Assembly (NCBI GenBank): GCA_023213395.1
Contig: CM041465.1
Location: 211,613,741 to 211,677,740, forward strand
Length of the DNA stretch: 64,000 nt
DNA from: Cycas panzhihuaensis
Taxonomy: Eukaryota; Cycadophyta
Reading direction: 5' to 3'
The position numbers and the translations under genes were made by a program. The notes below the pieces were generated by a model. That model was not told where the DNA came from. It saw only the letters and a program-made list of their open reading frames with translations, and ran no database searches. Positions 24,077-35,497 of the stretch are shown here, piece after piece. Position 1 is the stretch's first letter. Each line of letters starts with the position of its first letter.

Positions 24077-24560
24077 TTGTTGACTGAGACACCTTCTCTC
24101 TCATCCATGGCGCTTCTTATCTTTATCAATGGTGAAAGCCAAGGCAACCCCAATCCTTCTATTGCCACGTGGATTCTTCGTGACCCCTCCAAACATGATT
24201 TCATACGTTCTGGAATCTTCCTCCTTGAGGCCACCAATAACGAAGCTGAGTACACGGTTGTTATTGAGGCTCTTACTGATGCACTCTATTTCTACCATGG
24301 ACCCATTGTTCTCTTTTGTGACTCTCAGGTTGTGGTGTCCCATTTCACTTAGGTCTACCAAGTGCAATGCCCATGCTTAAGAGCCCTTGCCTCAATTGCC
24401 AGGTCCCTATTGGCTTATTTTTTATCTGTCAATGTCCAGCACATCCCTTAGGCCCTCAATGCTAAGGTAGACAGCCTCGTCTGCCTCATCTTTGAGTGTC
24501 ACCTCTCTCTTCTTGATGACCGCCCCTGAGAGACTTGCCCAGTCACCCTGTTGCCTAAGT
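24077..24560 (+). pseudogene. RNase H domain near the 3-prime end of element C
   Basis: Ribonuclease H removes RNA from RNA:DNA hybrids during reverse transcription. The frame starting near 24108 reads FINGESQGNPNPS (usually FDGS.RGNPGPSG), then ATNNEAEY and VLFCDSQVVV. Past a stop come AL.SIARSLLA and VQHIP, with an AK.DSL block that recalls the A.AD.LA ending. The first catalytic Asp is Asn here, while the Glu of NNEAEY and the Asp of CDSQ are kept. This is the plant and archaeal type found as the second RNase H of Tat elements, so it is probably the relic of that domain. No RT precedes it and no integrase follows. Confidence 0.7.
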
Positions 24561-24936
24561 CTCAGGCCATCCTGCACCTCACCTTATGATCTGTTTGCAC
24601 CTCTGAAAGTTAGCGCTAATGAGGTTAAACTATGGAAACCATCAGGTTTGCTCGTTTACTCTTGCTCTTGTTATCATAACATCTTCTCTTTGCACTCTCA
24701 AGATAGGGGCACCCCCTCTATCTGTCATAGCTTCTGGTCGATTCCCAAGTGGTGCATAGGTAGCCCCTATGTTGTCTCCACCCATGTTCTCATATCCACG
24801 CGTTCTGCCATGACACTCGTTGGCACCCTTGGCTCTTGTCACTATTATTATTGTTACATATGCATATGATACTAATGGTTTTTGTTATCAGCATTCGCCA
24901 TCAGACCATGCTTCCAAGCAGCGAGGCTCTACTGCC
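24561..24936. other. Element C 3-prime internal region, no gene recognised
   Basis: This is where integrase would be expected. I find no HHCC zinc motif and no D,D-35-E pattern in any frame. The 125-codon frame at 24492-24869 is Ser/Cys-rich and matches nothing I know. Confidence 0.4.
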
Positions 24937-24946
24937 AAGGGGGTAG
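24937..24946 (+). promoter_or_regulatory. Polypurine tract, element C
   Basis: AAGGGGGTAG immediately precedes the TGTTTCCCAG start of the 3-prime LTR. This is the position of the plus-strand primer in LTR retrotransposons, and it fixes the plus orientation. Confidence 0.7.
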
Positions 24947-27940
24947 TGTTTCCCAGCTACCAGGAATGGGTATGGACAGATCGACTCAAGTAAGTGTAGG
25001 TATGCTTCTCTCTCTTATCTTGGCTACTTAATAGATCATAGATTGAGGTATTTGTTAGATTGCATGATTGATTGGCTCATCTTTATGATTGATTATGCAT
25101 TTCCACTTGAGTATCTCGCATGTCCCTAGCCTATGATGACCCTCGGGACCTACCTCTATGTGAGATAAGAATCCCCATGGCACTCTACAACCCTCTGTGT
25201 CACCTCCACGTCGCCTTGAGCTACAACCAACCCATGTGATCCATTCATGTCTTTGTCATAAGTATTTTGTGCCATTTCATAGCATTTCTGGGTATCCCAC
25301 CTCTTGATGTCATACCCGGTCTAGCTAACATACTCACTTGGACTGTCCCCATCCACTTGGATAGGGGGACCAACCCTTCCTAGACCTAGAACATCTTCAT
25401 TTAGGGCTCCTAAGACCCTTGCCATTACTTTTACGCCACTTTGGTCTCGCACCACTGTAAAGTTAATGGTACCGCAAAGTTTACCATAGTTTGACTGTTT
25501 CATAGTATTTTTTTAATCTGCCCTGGTAATTCTCACCTTTTTTGCAGAACTACCATATGGATTAGTCACCAAATTAGCCCCCGCCTAACCCTAATCACTC
25601 GATTAGGGTTAGGGTAGATATAAACCCCCAAAACAACTTCATTTCACATCTCTAACAACTCTCTCCAACAACTTCCTCCTCTCTTCTCCATAGGAACTCT
25701 CTGTAGAATGCTAGTCATGGCTGAGTCGCTACTGCTCCAGCCTGAGATTCACCTATTGTAGCACTCTTCTATGGTAGAAAGCTCCTCCATCAGTACCTCC
25801 AAGTATTAGCCCATGCCCAGGTGTGGCCTCCATGCTCCTTTCTCAGCCTTCAGCAAGCATACTTCTCCTACAACTTAAGGAAAGCATGTAAGCTCCTCTA
25901 ACCTACCACTTTTTACTGTCTATAAGGGTAGACCTGCTCCTTACACAGCCCAGCAAGTACCCCATGCCTTTTTACTACTTTCTACTTTGAGTTTTCTTTG
26001 AAAACATAGGACCTTATCCATACAAATCAATTTCTTTGTGTTGTGCTACATGAAAGAGCCATTGTTTCTGTTTTCTATCTCTTATATCTTAGTCATCTCT
26101 CAACCTCCCCTAGTTTTCTCCAAGAAGGCTATGGGAGAGGGTCCATAAGGTGTGAGTAGAAGGATGCAAGGTGGGATCTGTACCCACTAAGCTTGCTCCT
26201 CAAGGGCAACCCCCTGCTCCTCCTTCTTCTCCTTCATCCGTGCCTTCCTTGGGCCATCCAGGAGCCTTTGAGATTGAGTCTGCCCTAAGTTTCAGCGTAT
26301 GTAGAACTTGTTGTGATGATCTCAGGCCTGCACATCCTCCTTTTGGGCCTCTCCTTTAGCCCTTAATAGTGCCCAGTGCTCTTCTTTTGCTTTGATATAG
26401 CTTGCGTTACGATTTACTACCTATAGCATTCCTGCAACGTGGGTGACTTCCACAATTCTTACCACGTTTATTTCCCTTTTTATATCTTGCTCATAGGCTA
26501 TTATGATCTATTGTTTCTTGCATCTTAGGGTAGTGTAGAGGTGTGTTTGTAGGAGGGTTATCCATTCTAAGGCTAAGCTCCTTTTTGCTTGATATGTGAT
26601 AGTACTTTCTTTTGGGCTTGGCAGAGTTGTTCTTTGTGGTGGATTAACTAACATAATGTATTGTATTTCAACACTTATTTTTCATATTGTTGTACATATA
26701 TCTATCTTGCTCCTTAGTAGCCCCTCTTGGGAGGGTGAAGATCTTTGTGAGTGTAGGTTATGCGGTGATATTTATGAGGAGAAGGAAACACCTTAATCCG
26801 GGTAAGCCCTTACCCTCTTCCTTTTCTTTATCTCTCTTCCACTTTCTTGCATAATTATTTGCTCTATTTTCTTTTCTATTTGGTTTCTTTCTTTATACGG
26901 GGAAGGTAAGGAAGCCCCAAGAGGAAGGTAAGGAAGCCCCCACTCCATCTCTACCTCGCCAATGACTGCGTATCGAGTAAGGATAGGAAGACATAAGCAA
27001 TACACGAGCACAAGTTCTCTTCCGGTTGCGTGAAATTCTGAGTACGTATCATACCCTTTTACCTAGCTCTTCCCTCTCTTGTTGCCATTAAGTGTGTATG
27101 CTTGTGTGACAAACCACATAAAAGAAAAAGATAATAATTTATTTGCTCGTGTTCATCTTACAACCATACATTGCATGAGTGCTTTCTTAGGAAAGGTGTA
27201 TCTTAGGAATTACATTCTCCCCTTTCCTCTTCTCACCGAATCAGAAATATCCCTTAGTGGCACATAATCACATTAGCATGCATGCTTGTGTATGTATGAA
27301 ACATTTCCTTTCCTTAAGCTTTCATTGCTAAAAAGAGAAAGAGAGAAAGGGAGAGTAGTTTATGTCTTTTTCTTTCTTTGAAAGCACACACGAATCACTT
27401 TTCGCTACCACTACCTCTACACTTCACATCCTCAACCAGCACACACGCAACCTTCTTTGCCCTTGCCAAGGTTTGTGCCCTTTTTTTCTTGCATCGCGGT
27501 AAAGGTTCCGCTTTTTCGGCCCCCCTTCTCTTCCTTCAGGCTTACCCTAGCTTTGTTGACCTAGGGTGTCCCACTTGTACCTATTGCACATTCTTTTGCC
27601 ATCCATCTGTGCATGTTGCACTTGTGTCATGTTCCATGTTCATAAGGAACCTCCTCCTATGTAGGTCTCCCTTCTTCCTTCCGGCCATCCAAGGGCAGGG
27701 GGACCTTGCCTCCTGGGACTATTTGAGATACCTCACTTGTATCTTGCCCACCAAACCAAAGAGATAAGCTACTTCAAGGAAATCGTGTACCATTTGTGGG
27801 TCATGAACCTACGTTCTGATGCACAAATGCCCTGTGTGGTGTTTTCTTCCACTTATAGGATCATACTTATATTTTAGATTTTGCCATCAACTACCCTAAC
27901 CCCTACTTAGTGTAGTTACCATCCCACATATGTGATTCCA
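24947..27940 (+). repeat. 3-prime LTR of element C (2,994 bp)
   Basis: This is a full-length match to the 5-prime LTR, bounded by TGTTTCCCAG and TGATTCCA and followed by the target duplication AGCAC. It carries the same promoter module as the left LTR at 25584-25625. Downstream the interrupted gypsy element B resumes. Confidence 0.9.
25584..25625 (+). promoter_or_regulatory. LTR promoter: telobox-like inverted repeat plus TATA box (right LTR)
   Basis: The same arms are present and again perfect (25584-25596 and 25601-25613), with loop ACTC. TATAAAC follows at 25619-25625. Both arms are unchanged between the LTRs although the flanking sequence differs at many positions. Confidence 0.6.
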
Positions 27941-27945
27941 AGCAC

Positions 27946-28480
27946 ATAGATAACTAAAGTGGGAGAGTAGCTAGAAGTACTTACCACAACCATAATATTA
28001 GAAGACCACATGGGTAAACCAATCATAAGTGATCCAAGCATGGGCAACTTTCAAGGTGGTCAACATGTCAAATATTTGAGGGTGGATTAAGATATAAAAC
28101 TGGCCATTTAAATATCACATGAGACATTAGAGCATATAGTGGTAGATATAGGAGCAAGGGCTAATATAATATGAAAGATTGCTTAGAGGAAATTAGGGGC
28201 ACCAACTTTATAGCGATCTCATTTCCTATTAAGACTAGAAAATCAATGTAAAATAGAGCCCATAGAATGATAATAGGATAAAAATTAAGATCATAAATTA
28301 GTTATTTATAATAGATTTTATGGTCATCTCTATGATAGTGGGAACTCTGCTAGTATATGATGATTTACATGGATAATTATGGCTACAAGGTATACATGTC
28401 ATTTAAAATTAGGGACACAATATATTATCAATCAAGAAAAATAAACAAAAACTATTAATAAATCTAAACCATCATATAAC
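27946..28480 (+). pseudogene. Gypsy element B, protease fragment right of element C
   Basis: The plus-strand translation near 28095-28400 shows a WIN.DIKLAI block, HETLEHIVVDIGARANII (active site normally VDTGA..NIM, Asp kept), then RKLGAPTL and LRLENQ. A LLVYDDLHG.LWLQGIHVI block follows, corresponding to the LLGRPWL...HDW end of gypsy protease. The gag of this element lies left of element C, so C inserted between gag and protease. The fragment is cut at 28700 by element D. Confidence 0.6.
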
Positions 28481-28700
28481 AAGATAATAAATGATAGATT
28501 TGAGTTTATCAAATGACGAAGCAAATAACAAGGTGGAATTTGAAGGGGGTGAAATAGAAAACTATAGAACTTCATTAGATATGCATCTTCCATTTAATAT
28601 AACATAATAGGAAAATTTATGTATTTTTATTATAACCCTAACTAGGACATTGTATTACTATTATAATATTAGATTAAGCTAAACATAAAAGACTACTTAG

Positions 28701-29412
28701 TGTTATAATTTATGAAATGGATAACCCTTGACTCTTCATCTTACTAATGACTTTTTTCTTAATTTCTAATGGCCTTTCATGTGGTTATTCTATGCAATAT
28801 TTAAAGGGAAGTGAATTAGGATAGAAGGCAATAGTTTAGCATGAGTTCTTTGATGTTTGAGAAGATCTTTACCCAAAAAAGCTAATGGATTCCTACTAGA
28901 GGAGGCTATTGTATATAACATAATTGTAAAAGATATTGTGTGTAGTTTTATTTATGAAAGATATTATATATAACATTATTAGTTGATAATAATACATCTA
29001 ATTATGCCCAATAATAAAACTAATACATCTAGTAGATCCACCTAAAAGATTTGATACTAATGGGGTTAGATGGTTAATAAGATGGGCTAACCTTTAGCCA
29101 CAGTTTGGACAAGAGGTGGCTTGTGGTGAAAGCAATCTCATTCCCTCCCTCAATGGTAGTATATATATATGTTTTTTATGTTTGATTTCCCACTTGTTCA
29201 TTCTTAGATACTCTCATTAAGATTCTTTCTCATCCTCTTCTATTTTAATATCTTCTCTCTTACAAGTAAATTTCTTAAGTAAGATGGAATATTGAAGGGA
29301 GAATTATTGTTACTTATTAACTTTATTACATTCTTTTAAGTTTGTATTTTTATTAGCAAGAAATTCCTGTAGAATTGGACTTTGACATTATTCATTCTTG
29401 TGGGATATAACA
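28701..29412 (+). repeat. 5-prime LTR of gypsy element D (712 bp)
   Basis: It begins TGTTATAATT, ends GGGATATAACA, and is followed two bases later by a tRNA-iMet primer site. A TATATATAT run near 29160 and TATTTAAAG near 28797 are TATA candidates. No 3-prime LTR is present because the element is truncated, so the left edge rests on the TG start and LTR-like composition. Confidence 0.6.
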
Positions 29413-29414
29413 TT

Positions 29415-29426
29415 TGGTATCTGAGC
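29415..29426 (+). promoter_or_regulatory. Primer-binding site (tRNA-iMet type), element D
   Basis: TGGTATCTGAGC has one mismatch to the TGGTATCAGAGC consensus and lies two bases inside the LTR end. Confidence 0.75.
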
Positions 29427-29869
29427 ATTTATTCGATTGAAATGGTATATAATTGATAAGAATAAAAGGAGGTTACTTTTCTTTAAAATATCCTAAAAAG
29501 TTATTGATATTATGCAAGAGAGGTTAATTATATTTTAGAAGAGAATGACTAATATGTTTAGCTAAATGTTAGTGGTGAATTCACTCTTGATAATGTTGTT
29601 GTAAAATTAAGAAAACCCCCAAAGATAAAGAAAATAAGAGGCAACTCAAAGACCAATGATTCAATAGCTTAAAGTAGAAGGATAATATCCTTACAAAGCC
29701 TTAGAGACTCATGAAATTATCCCTCTAATTACTAAACTGTATTAAAGGAAGAAGTAGATGTGAAAGGAAGAGTTAGAGGCCAAAGTTAATTCTAGAAAAT
29801 AGTTATTTAAACATCTAGTTGACCTAAGTCTAAGTGGGTCACATTCTCTCCCTTAAAGACGAGATGGAT

Positions 29870-30620
29870 TTTCTAGAAAAGTCATTCTAATTAAAGAATA
29901 TCAAGTTATCAATCTTTAATGGACAAGGAACTACCTCTAATTTTCACACATAGATAAGTAGTATAGAGGGCTACTTTAAGAAATTTATATATATTTTAAG
30001 AGAATAAGATGACTCTTACTCATTTCTAGTTGCAAGATCAAATTAACTATTCATGGGATGGGGTTAAAACCCAAATAAAGAATCGACTAGGGAATAAGTT
30101 CACTTCTTAGGAGAAATTCAAATGATTTTTGTATACTCATTATACACTAAAGATGATTTGGAAGAGGCATAAACTTAGCTGCTATAAATCTAGAAAGTAG
30201 GACTAGCCAAAGATTACAACTCAAAGATTGATGAGTTATTTTTTCTACTTCTAATTATATCCACTTTTAATTGTATCTATTGATATAATGTAAGTTTAAA
30301 ACCTTATCTTGAAAAGATACTAAAGGCACGTAATTTAGATTTTATAAAGGAGGTTATAGGTCTAGTGCTTCATATGGATGAATTTATTTAGGATAGGAAG
30401 AGTCGATTTAAAGGCAATAATTCTTTTAAGTTGTCAAAAGAAAATCAATAAACTAAGTATTTTATACATTCCAAAATAGAATTTCATACTTGAGATAAAG
30501 GAAAGTTTTAAATTAATAACCCAAGTAAGTCCTCTAAGAAAATAAACCTTGTTAAAGAGAAAAAAATAGATATCTGGAAAATAATTTATTCTTTATTTTT
30601 AAGAAGGAAGGGCATCAATC
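29870..30620 (+). pseudogene. Degenerate gypsy gag, element D
   Basis: A frame near 29900 reads IKLSIFNGQGTTSNFHT, then SSIEGYFKKF, the usual opening of the capsid domain of gypsy elements. KTQIKNRLGNKFTS followed by KF..FLYTHYT near 30070-30160 corresponds to the W-x-E-(M/L)-K...LP..Y block. At 30570-30610 the stretch FFIFKKEGHQSYNYL keeps the KxGHxSxxC spacing of a CCHC knuckle with its cysteines mutated. Stops are frequent. Confidence 0.6.
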
Positions 30621-30739
30621 TTATAATTATCTATAAAAGCAAGCTTCTAATATAATTTAGTGGAATAAAGTTGAATACAAAGTAAGTATAATTGTAGAAA
30701 AAAATAAAACAATAAATAAGGCCAATCATAATTGAAAAG

Positions 30740-31180
30740 TACTAATATATATCTTTGTTGAATACTCCTACGTAGAATTATTAAGATTCAAATGGAGCAT
30801 CAATGGAATGTAGGTAATTATATTAAGTGAGAATGGTTTTACTCATAATTTTATAATATATAAGTTTTCTTAATAATTAGAGTTGACCAAAACTAGGCTA
30901 GATTTTGCATATGAGGTAGAACTTGATGATGGTCAAGAAACCTAGGTATAGGATATATATATTCTATAAGTACCGTTATATATTCAGTCATATAGTAATA
31001 TTATTGATTTTAATGTAATGAATATCTATCTCCATTTAAGACAAAAATGATTACATATTTTTTATCCTAAATTTAGTTTTTGGTCACACATTTTGAGGCT
31101 TGAATATGATGGCTGTCAATACTTTTTAGTTAGTGATAAAGATTTGTAGACTATTGTTATGGTGTCACCTATTTAAATAA
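30740..31180 (+). pseudogene. Degenerate retropepsin, element D
   Basis: The frame at 30818-30860 reads IILSENGFTHNFII, the gypsy protease active site (DSGATHNFI) with catalytic Asp replaced by Glu. It is followed by a VELDDGQET turn and by DFNVMNIYLHLRQK, which resembles the DMILGMDWL region before the RT domain. Not functional. Confidence 0.55.
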
Positions 31181-31229
31181 AGAAGGAATCATGATAGTGT
31201 GATAGCACATGTTATATAATCCTTATTAC

Positions 31230-31880
31230 AGAAAATGACTCTTCAAGTAAAATTAGCCATGGTATGGTTAACTTCTTAAGTGATTTTATTGATGTATTCC
31301 CTAAATATTTACCTTCTATACTACTTATTGAAAGGGATGCTGATCATGAAATTGATTTAGAACTAAGAACTAAACCCATTTCTAGAATCCTACAACACCT
31401 TAGTTTCTCTAAATATGAGGAAGTTAAGAAACAAATCATAGAATTACTAGACAAAAACTTCATTCATCCCAATAATATATTATTTTAAATCATTATTAAC
31501 TTGGCAGAGAAGAAAGATGAGTTCTTAAGAATATGTATATACTATACAATCCTAAATAAATATATCATAAAGGATAAGTATCCAATGCCTCAAATTGGTG
31601 GTCTTTTGAATCAACTAAACATTATAATAATATTCTTAATTATTTATTTGATAAGTGGCTACCATCAAATATAAATAAAGTCTTCATATGTAGATAAGAC
31701 TATTTTTAGCATAAAAGTTGGACATTATGAATATTTGGTCATATTATTTAGATTAACCAATGCTCTTACTACATAGTTCCTATTTGGATAAGTTTATTGT
31801 AGGTTTTTTTAATGATATAGTTATTTTTAGTAAAAACCAAGAACAACAATATGAACATATGAGATATTAGAGTTTATTCA
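31230..31880 (+). pseudogene. Gypsy reverse transcriptase, element D
   Basis: This is the best-kept gypsy RT segment of the window. At 31264-31488 the 74-codon frame contains DVFPKYLPS, ERDADHEIDLE, TKPIS, and EVKKQIIELLDKNFIHPN. After one stop it continues with AEKKDEFLRICIYYTILNK (usually MCIDYRALN), KDKYPMPQI, SGYHQI, and VGHYEYLVILFRLTNA. It then degenerates at the FDDI box, which is visible as FF-stop-YSYF near 31810. The catalytic region is therefore present but destroyed. RNase H and integrase are absent: the element stops near 31880. Confidence 0.8.
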
Positions 31881-32199
31881 CAATATGAGCAACTTTTGAA
31901 CAATGAAATAATAACAAAATCACTATATTAATTAGATACAGTAGTCACATAGTCTTTAGGGTTTTAAAATATGTAATATAAATGGTATTGATAAATACTA
32001 GTGTTGGAACAAAGTTCTATTATAATTGGAGGAAGGCACTCATCTCTTGGTTCAGTGCACCATGTGCCTTAATACTTATAAACACCAAAAAGTACCAATT
32101 AGTAATAGATAGATTTGAGATATATTAATATATATATATCTATATATAGATATATATTATAATCAAAGCATAATATAAAACTTAATGGAAAATTAACTT
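31881..32199. other. Spacer with AT palindrome
   Basis: No coding sequence is recognised. At 32132-32157 there is a perfect 26-bp AT palindrome centred on CTATATATAG. It sits at the boundary between elements D and F and may mark an insertion into a (TA)n stretch. Confidence 0.4.
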
Positions 32200-33317
32200 C
32201 AAAGTATTAATAACTTAAACTTTACCTTTAATAACCTCATTTGATGTTAATTTTTTAAACACCAAAATCAAACTTGTGTTTTTTGAATTTATTTTTTAGT
32301 AAAGGATTTATGAGTATATTATTAGTGATATACTCAAGTTCTACTTTTTATTGATTGATAATGTCCCTAATAAAATGGTAACCAACTTTGATATGCTTAG
32401 TCCTTTAATAAAAGACATAATTTTTGGCTGATTTTAATACACTTTATTTAGAATAATATATTAGAGTGGGACTTGTTTGATTAAATTATAGGTTTTCTAA
32501 TAACAACTTTGTAGATAACTATGGATATAACTCTATATTTAGCTTTTATAGATGATTTGGCAATAGTATAGTGTTTTCTACTATGCCAAGAGATAACAAC
32601 TATTCTAGTTTTAAATATGCATCCACTGGTAGACTTCCTATCTTTTAGGGATCCTACCCAATCAAAATAAGTGAATCCAATAATTTGAATGTTATTATTT
32701 AAACTTTTAATATATATAATTATAAATTCATATATTCCTTTTATATACCTTAGGATTATTTTTATGGATTTCTAATATGTCTCCCTAGGGGATGTTATAT
32801 CTTTAGCCATCTTATTCATTTTAGAGGAAATGTCTAGTTTACTATGAGAGAGATAGATTAAAATTCTTATAGACTATCTATACACCCTTTCTTCTACTTT
32901 TTTCATCTCATCATTGAGAGAGATATTTTTAATCCACTTTCCATAAGTGTATCATTGGGATTAACATCACCCATTTTAAATCATTCTAAAATATTCGTTA
33001 TATACTTAGATTAAGAAATGAAGTCCCCATCTTTGGTCTACCACACCTCAATTCTAAGATAATAGTACATGAGAACTAAGTCGTTCATGTCAAATTCCTT
33101 ATGTAACTTTTCTCTAACATCTATAACTAGGTTATAATTACTTCCACAAATTATTAAAGCATAAAAATTTATAATCAATATGACCATATCCTTCTCATTA
33201 TTTAACACATAGAGATTAGAGTTATTAGGACTTCTTTTGAATCCAATATTTCTTAACTATTTATCAATTTTTCTATACTAAGCACTTGGGGCTAGTTTTA
33301 ATCCATAGAGAGATTTG
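32200..33317 (-). pseudogene. Copia element F, 3-prime part of pol (RT to RNase H), antisense
   Basis: On the minus strand, in order from 33317 leftwards, come SLYGLKLAPSA, NIGFKRSP, SNLYVLNNEKDMVILIINF (region of YVDD) and EFDMNDLVLMYYYLRIEVW. Next is SKYIT.ILE, then SHSKLD, YIKGIYEF, DWVGSLKDRKSTSGC, SWHSRKHYTIAKSSIKAKY, HIKVGYHFI and KFKKHKFDFGV. This is the standard copia RT, connection and RNase H order. Several stops and shifts occur. The 5-prime half of the same gene lies at 36129-37113 beyond element E. Confidence 0.85.
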
Positions 33318-33322
33318 GATAA
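33318..33322. repeat. Target-site duplication GATAA, left of element E
   Basis: GATAA occurs immediately left of the E LTR (33318-33322) and immediately right of it (36124-36128). Removing E and one copy restores the host copia RT in one frame. Confidence 0.85.
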
Positions 33323-33521
33323 TGTTATGAAGAGTTGTGACTTTTAATGAAGGGGCTTATTATGCACCTATAAATGAGGTCTCCAATGTATTAAATATCA
33401 TCATTCATATTTATCAATCAATCAATTATTCGGTCATTCGACCTGTTCAAATGCTCTTATGTCTTTGAATACTCTTTGAAATATCTTGATTGTGCTCCTA
33501 TTATAGAAAAGGTCCGTAATA
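33323..33521 (+). repeat. 5-prime LTR of element E (199 bp)
   Basis: It begins TGTTATGAAGAG and ends just before the primer site. Relative to the other LTR it lacks about 50 bp after the first five bases. TATA box TATAAAT is at 33369-33375. The terminal CA is TA here. Confidence 0.85.
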
Positions 33522-33523
33522 AT

Positions 33524-33537
33524 TGGTATCAAAGCAA
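33524..33537 (+). promoter_or_regulatory. Primer-binding site (tRNA-iMet type), element E
   Basis: TGGTATCAAAGCAA matches the TGGTATCAGAGC consensus at all but one of its 12 positions and lies two bases inside the left LTR. Confidence 0.85.
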
Positions 33538-34056
33538 TACAGTCCAAGAAAATTAAGAAACAAAGATTAATGACCAAAATTCTAATGAAACCCCTTGAAG
33601 GGGGTACTTGTTTTAATCGTCACGTGATGATCTATCTACCTACAAAGGTTGGGAGAAATTGGATTCTTTTGTAGAGAGAAAAACCCTTTCGAAATTATAA
33701 AAAAGCATCTTATATAAAGTTGCATACTAGTTAATGTTAAGATGTTCTAAGGAATATTCCCTTTTTAATTATTTTGCAACATTAGAAAAAGGGTACGTCA
33801 TTTTGTTTTTACCATAACTTAAGCATACAATGTCCGTTTTTCAAAAAATTTATATCGTTAGAAAGCTAATTTTGAGAACTATCTATTAGTGGTATTATTT
33901 CTTGGATTTGAAGTCTTTTTGATTAAGTTTTAAGCTATTAAAGTTAACCTTACAAAATATATAATATTAAGCATATTTTATTGAAGAAGGGAGGTATACA
34001 CCATCACCGATAATTTACATAATGCTAATAAGATACTTAGAAAACAAGGCAGAGAA
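33538..34056. other. Element E leader, non-coding
   Basis: This AT-rich stretch has no open frame of note. A segment near 33800-33880 (TACCATAACTTAAGCAT, GTTAGAAAGCTAATTTTGAG) resembles sequence found in untranslated leaders of many plant retrotransposons. Confidence 0.35.
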
Positions 34057-35470
34057 ATGGGATTATTATTTCAAGGAATAAAATTTATGTTAGTAGGATT
34101 TGATCCTATAAAACAAAACAAACATGTAATAGAGCTTGTGTATAATGGGGCATTTAATATGAGACAATATGATGCAAGTTATACTCACGTTATTATCTAT
34201 CAGTCATCATATTATAACCCTATTTGCACTATGGCTAGGAAAGATGGGAAGGAATTGGTCACGCACCTATGGATTGAAGATAGTTTGGCCAATGGAGTAC
34301 TTACAGACATTAATAAAATATTATATAAACTTGTAATAAATATATTAGCCATTTTTGGTAGTGCATCCTTATATATTTGCTTAACTGGATATCAAGGTCA
34401 AGATCATTATGACATTATAAGAATGGTTGAAATAATGGGAGCACGATTTATAAAGCCATTGATTATGAGTCAAGTAACACATCTCATTTGTTATAAACAT
34501 GAAGATGATAAGTATAGAGTTGCTAAACAAATGGGAATAAAGTTAGTCAATCACCGTTGGCTTGAGGACTGTTTGAAGGCTTAGGCAATACTTTCTAAAG
34601 AAAACTACTTGAAAAGTGGATGGGAGCTATAAGTGTTAGAAGAAAAGGTTGATCCACTTCTATTGACAATATATAATCAAAACTTATACAGCTATTCTAT
34701 TGGTTTACATGAATCTCTTCGAGTAGAAGCAAATACTATGAAAGGATTTAGGGAAGCAAGAACTTATGGAAAACTGGGAAAAAATGAAAAGAATTCAAAT
34801 TTAGCAATTGGAGATAAACATAAAGAATCTTCTCCAACATTAGTAAATCTCAATAACACTTGCTCATTAGCGTTAGACAAGAAATTAAAAGAACAGGTAA
34901 AAAAATTACAGGAGTTACATCAAGAGAATTCAATTAATCATGAAAGACATATGGATAAACCTATCAATGACATATATAAGGATGATACATCTATATTAAA
35001 AGCTATTAGGATACAAGATCACACAATGCAGAAAGAAAAAGAGCCTATAAATCAAATCATAATTCCAACACATGATTTGAGCATACAAGAAGAAGAAAAA
35101 AATATACTATAAGAAAATAAGGATAATTCATTGGTAGATGACAAAGTATTAGTGTCATTTCCAAGAGAAAATATAATAATTTATAAAAATATCTAATATA
35201 TACCAAAATGGTTGCTAATGCCAGTGGTAATATCTACATTCCTTGATCAATTGAAGAAGGATCAACCAGTACTAATAACATTTTTTGATCCATCTAAACA
35301 AAAATTACTGATATCAATAATATCAAGTTCACTTCTCAATTGACTAAATAATATGAGTCAAATAAGTGTATCATATACATCCAAGGATTTCCCAATGTCA
35401 GCAAAATCTATTTTTTTTAATAAATCTAAGAAATTTTTAAGCATTGGTATTAAATCATCCATTTTAAAAT
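34057..35470 (+). pseudogene. Captured host gene copy: tandem BRCT domain protein (At4g02110-like)
   Basis: BRCT domains bind phosphoproteins, mainly in DNA-damage signalling. Starting at ATG 34057, residues 1-90 form one BRCT domain (FMLVGFDP, THVIIYQSS, LVTHLWIEDS) and residues 105-175 a second (ICLTGYQGQDHYDIIRMVE, GARFIKPL, VTHLICYKHEDDKY, NHRWLEDCLKA). The Trp of the third helix is present in both. Spacing and wording match the plant BRCT protein family that includes Arabidopsis At4g02110. The same frame runs on through a polar tail to about 35470, broken only by nonsense codons (34582 TAG, 34630 TAA, 35110 TAA, 35197 TAA, 35341 TGA), with no frameshift. No introns are visible, consistent with capture through RNA. 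Host source gene and intron loss are inference. Confidence 0.85.
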
Positions 35471-35497
35471 AATATTATATATGTCGACAACTTAAAG

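Larger units (their letters stand above)
13359..27940 (+). mobile_element. Element C: 14.6-kb non-autonomous Ty3/gypsy retrotransposon, Tat-like
   Basis: Two direct LTRs of about 3 kb enclose an 8.6-kb internal region. The 5-bp sequences outside the ends are AGAAC (13354-13358) and AGCAC (27941-27945), a target duplication with one change. The right LTR begins TGTTTCCCAG and both LTRs end TGATTCCA. A polypurine tract precedes the right LTR. Inside are sense gag and protease remnants and a sense RNase H domain near the 3-prime end. Between them is an antisense gene resembling plant-mobile-domain proteins. I found no reverse transcriptase, integrase or chromodomain on either strand. The protease and gag resemble the Tat lineage, which is known for long elements with an extra RNase H. 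Transposition would have needed enzymes from relatives. Confidence 0.85.

Noticed and set aside
32132-32157. 26-bp perfect AT palindrome considered as a terminator or cruciform site
   Set aside because: It is a simple (TA)n sequence in AT-rich DNA. No function can be supported beyond noting it.
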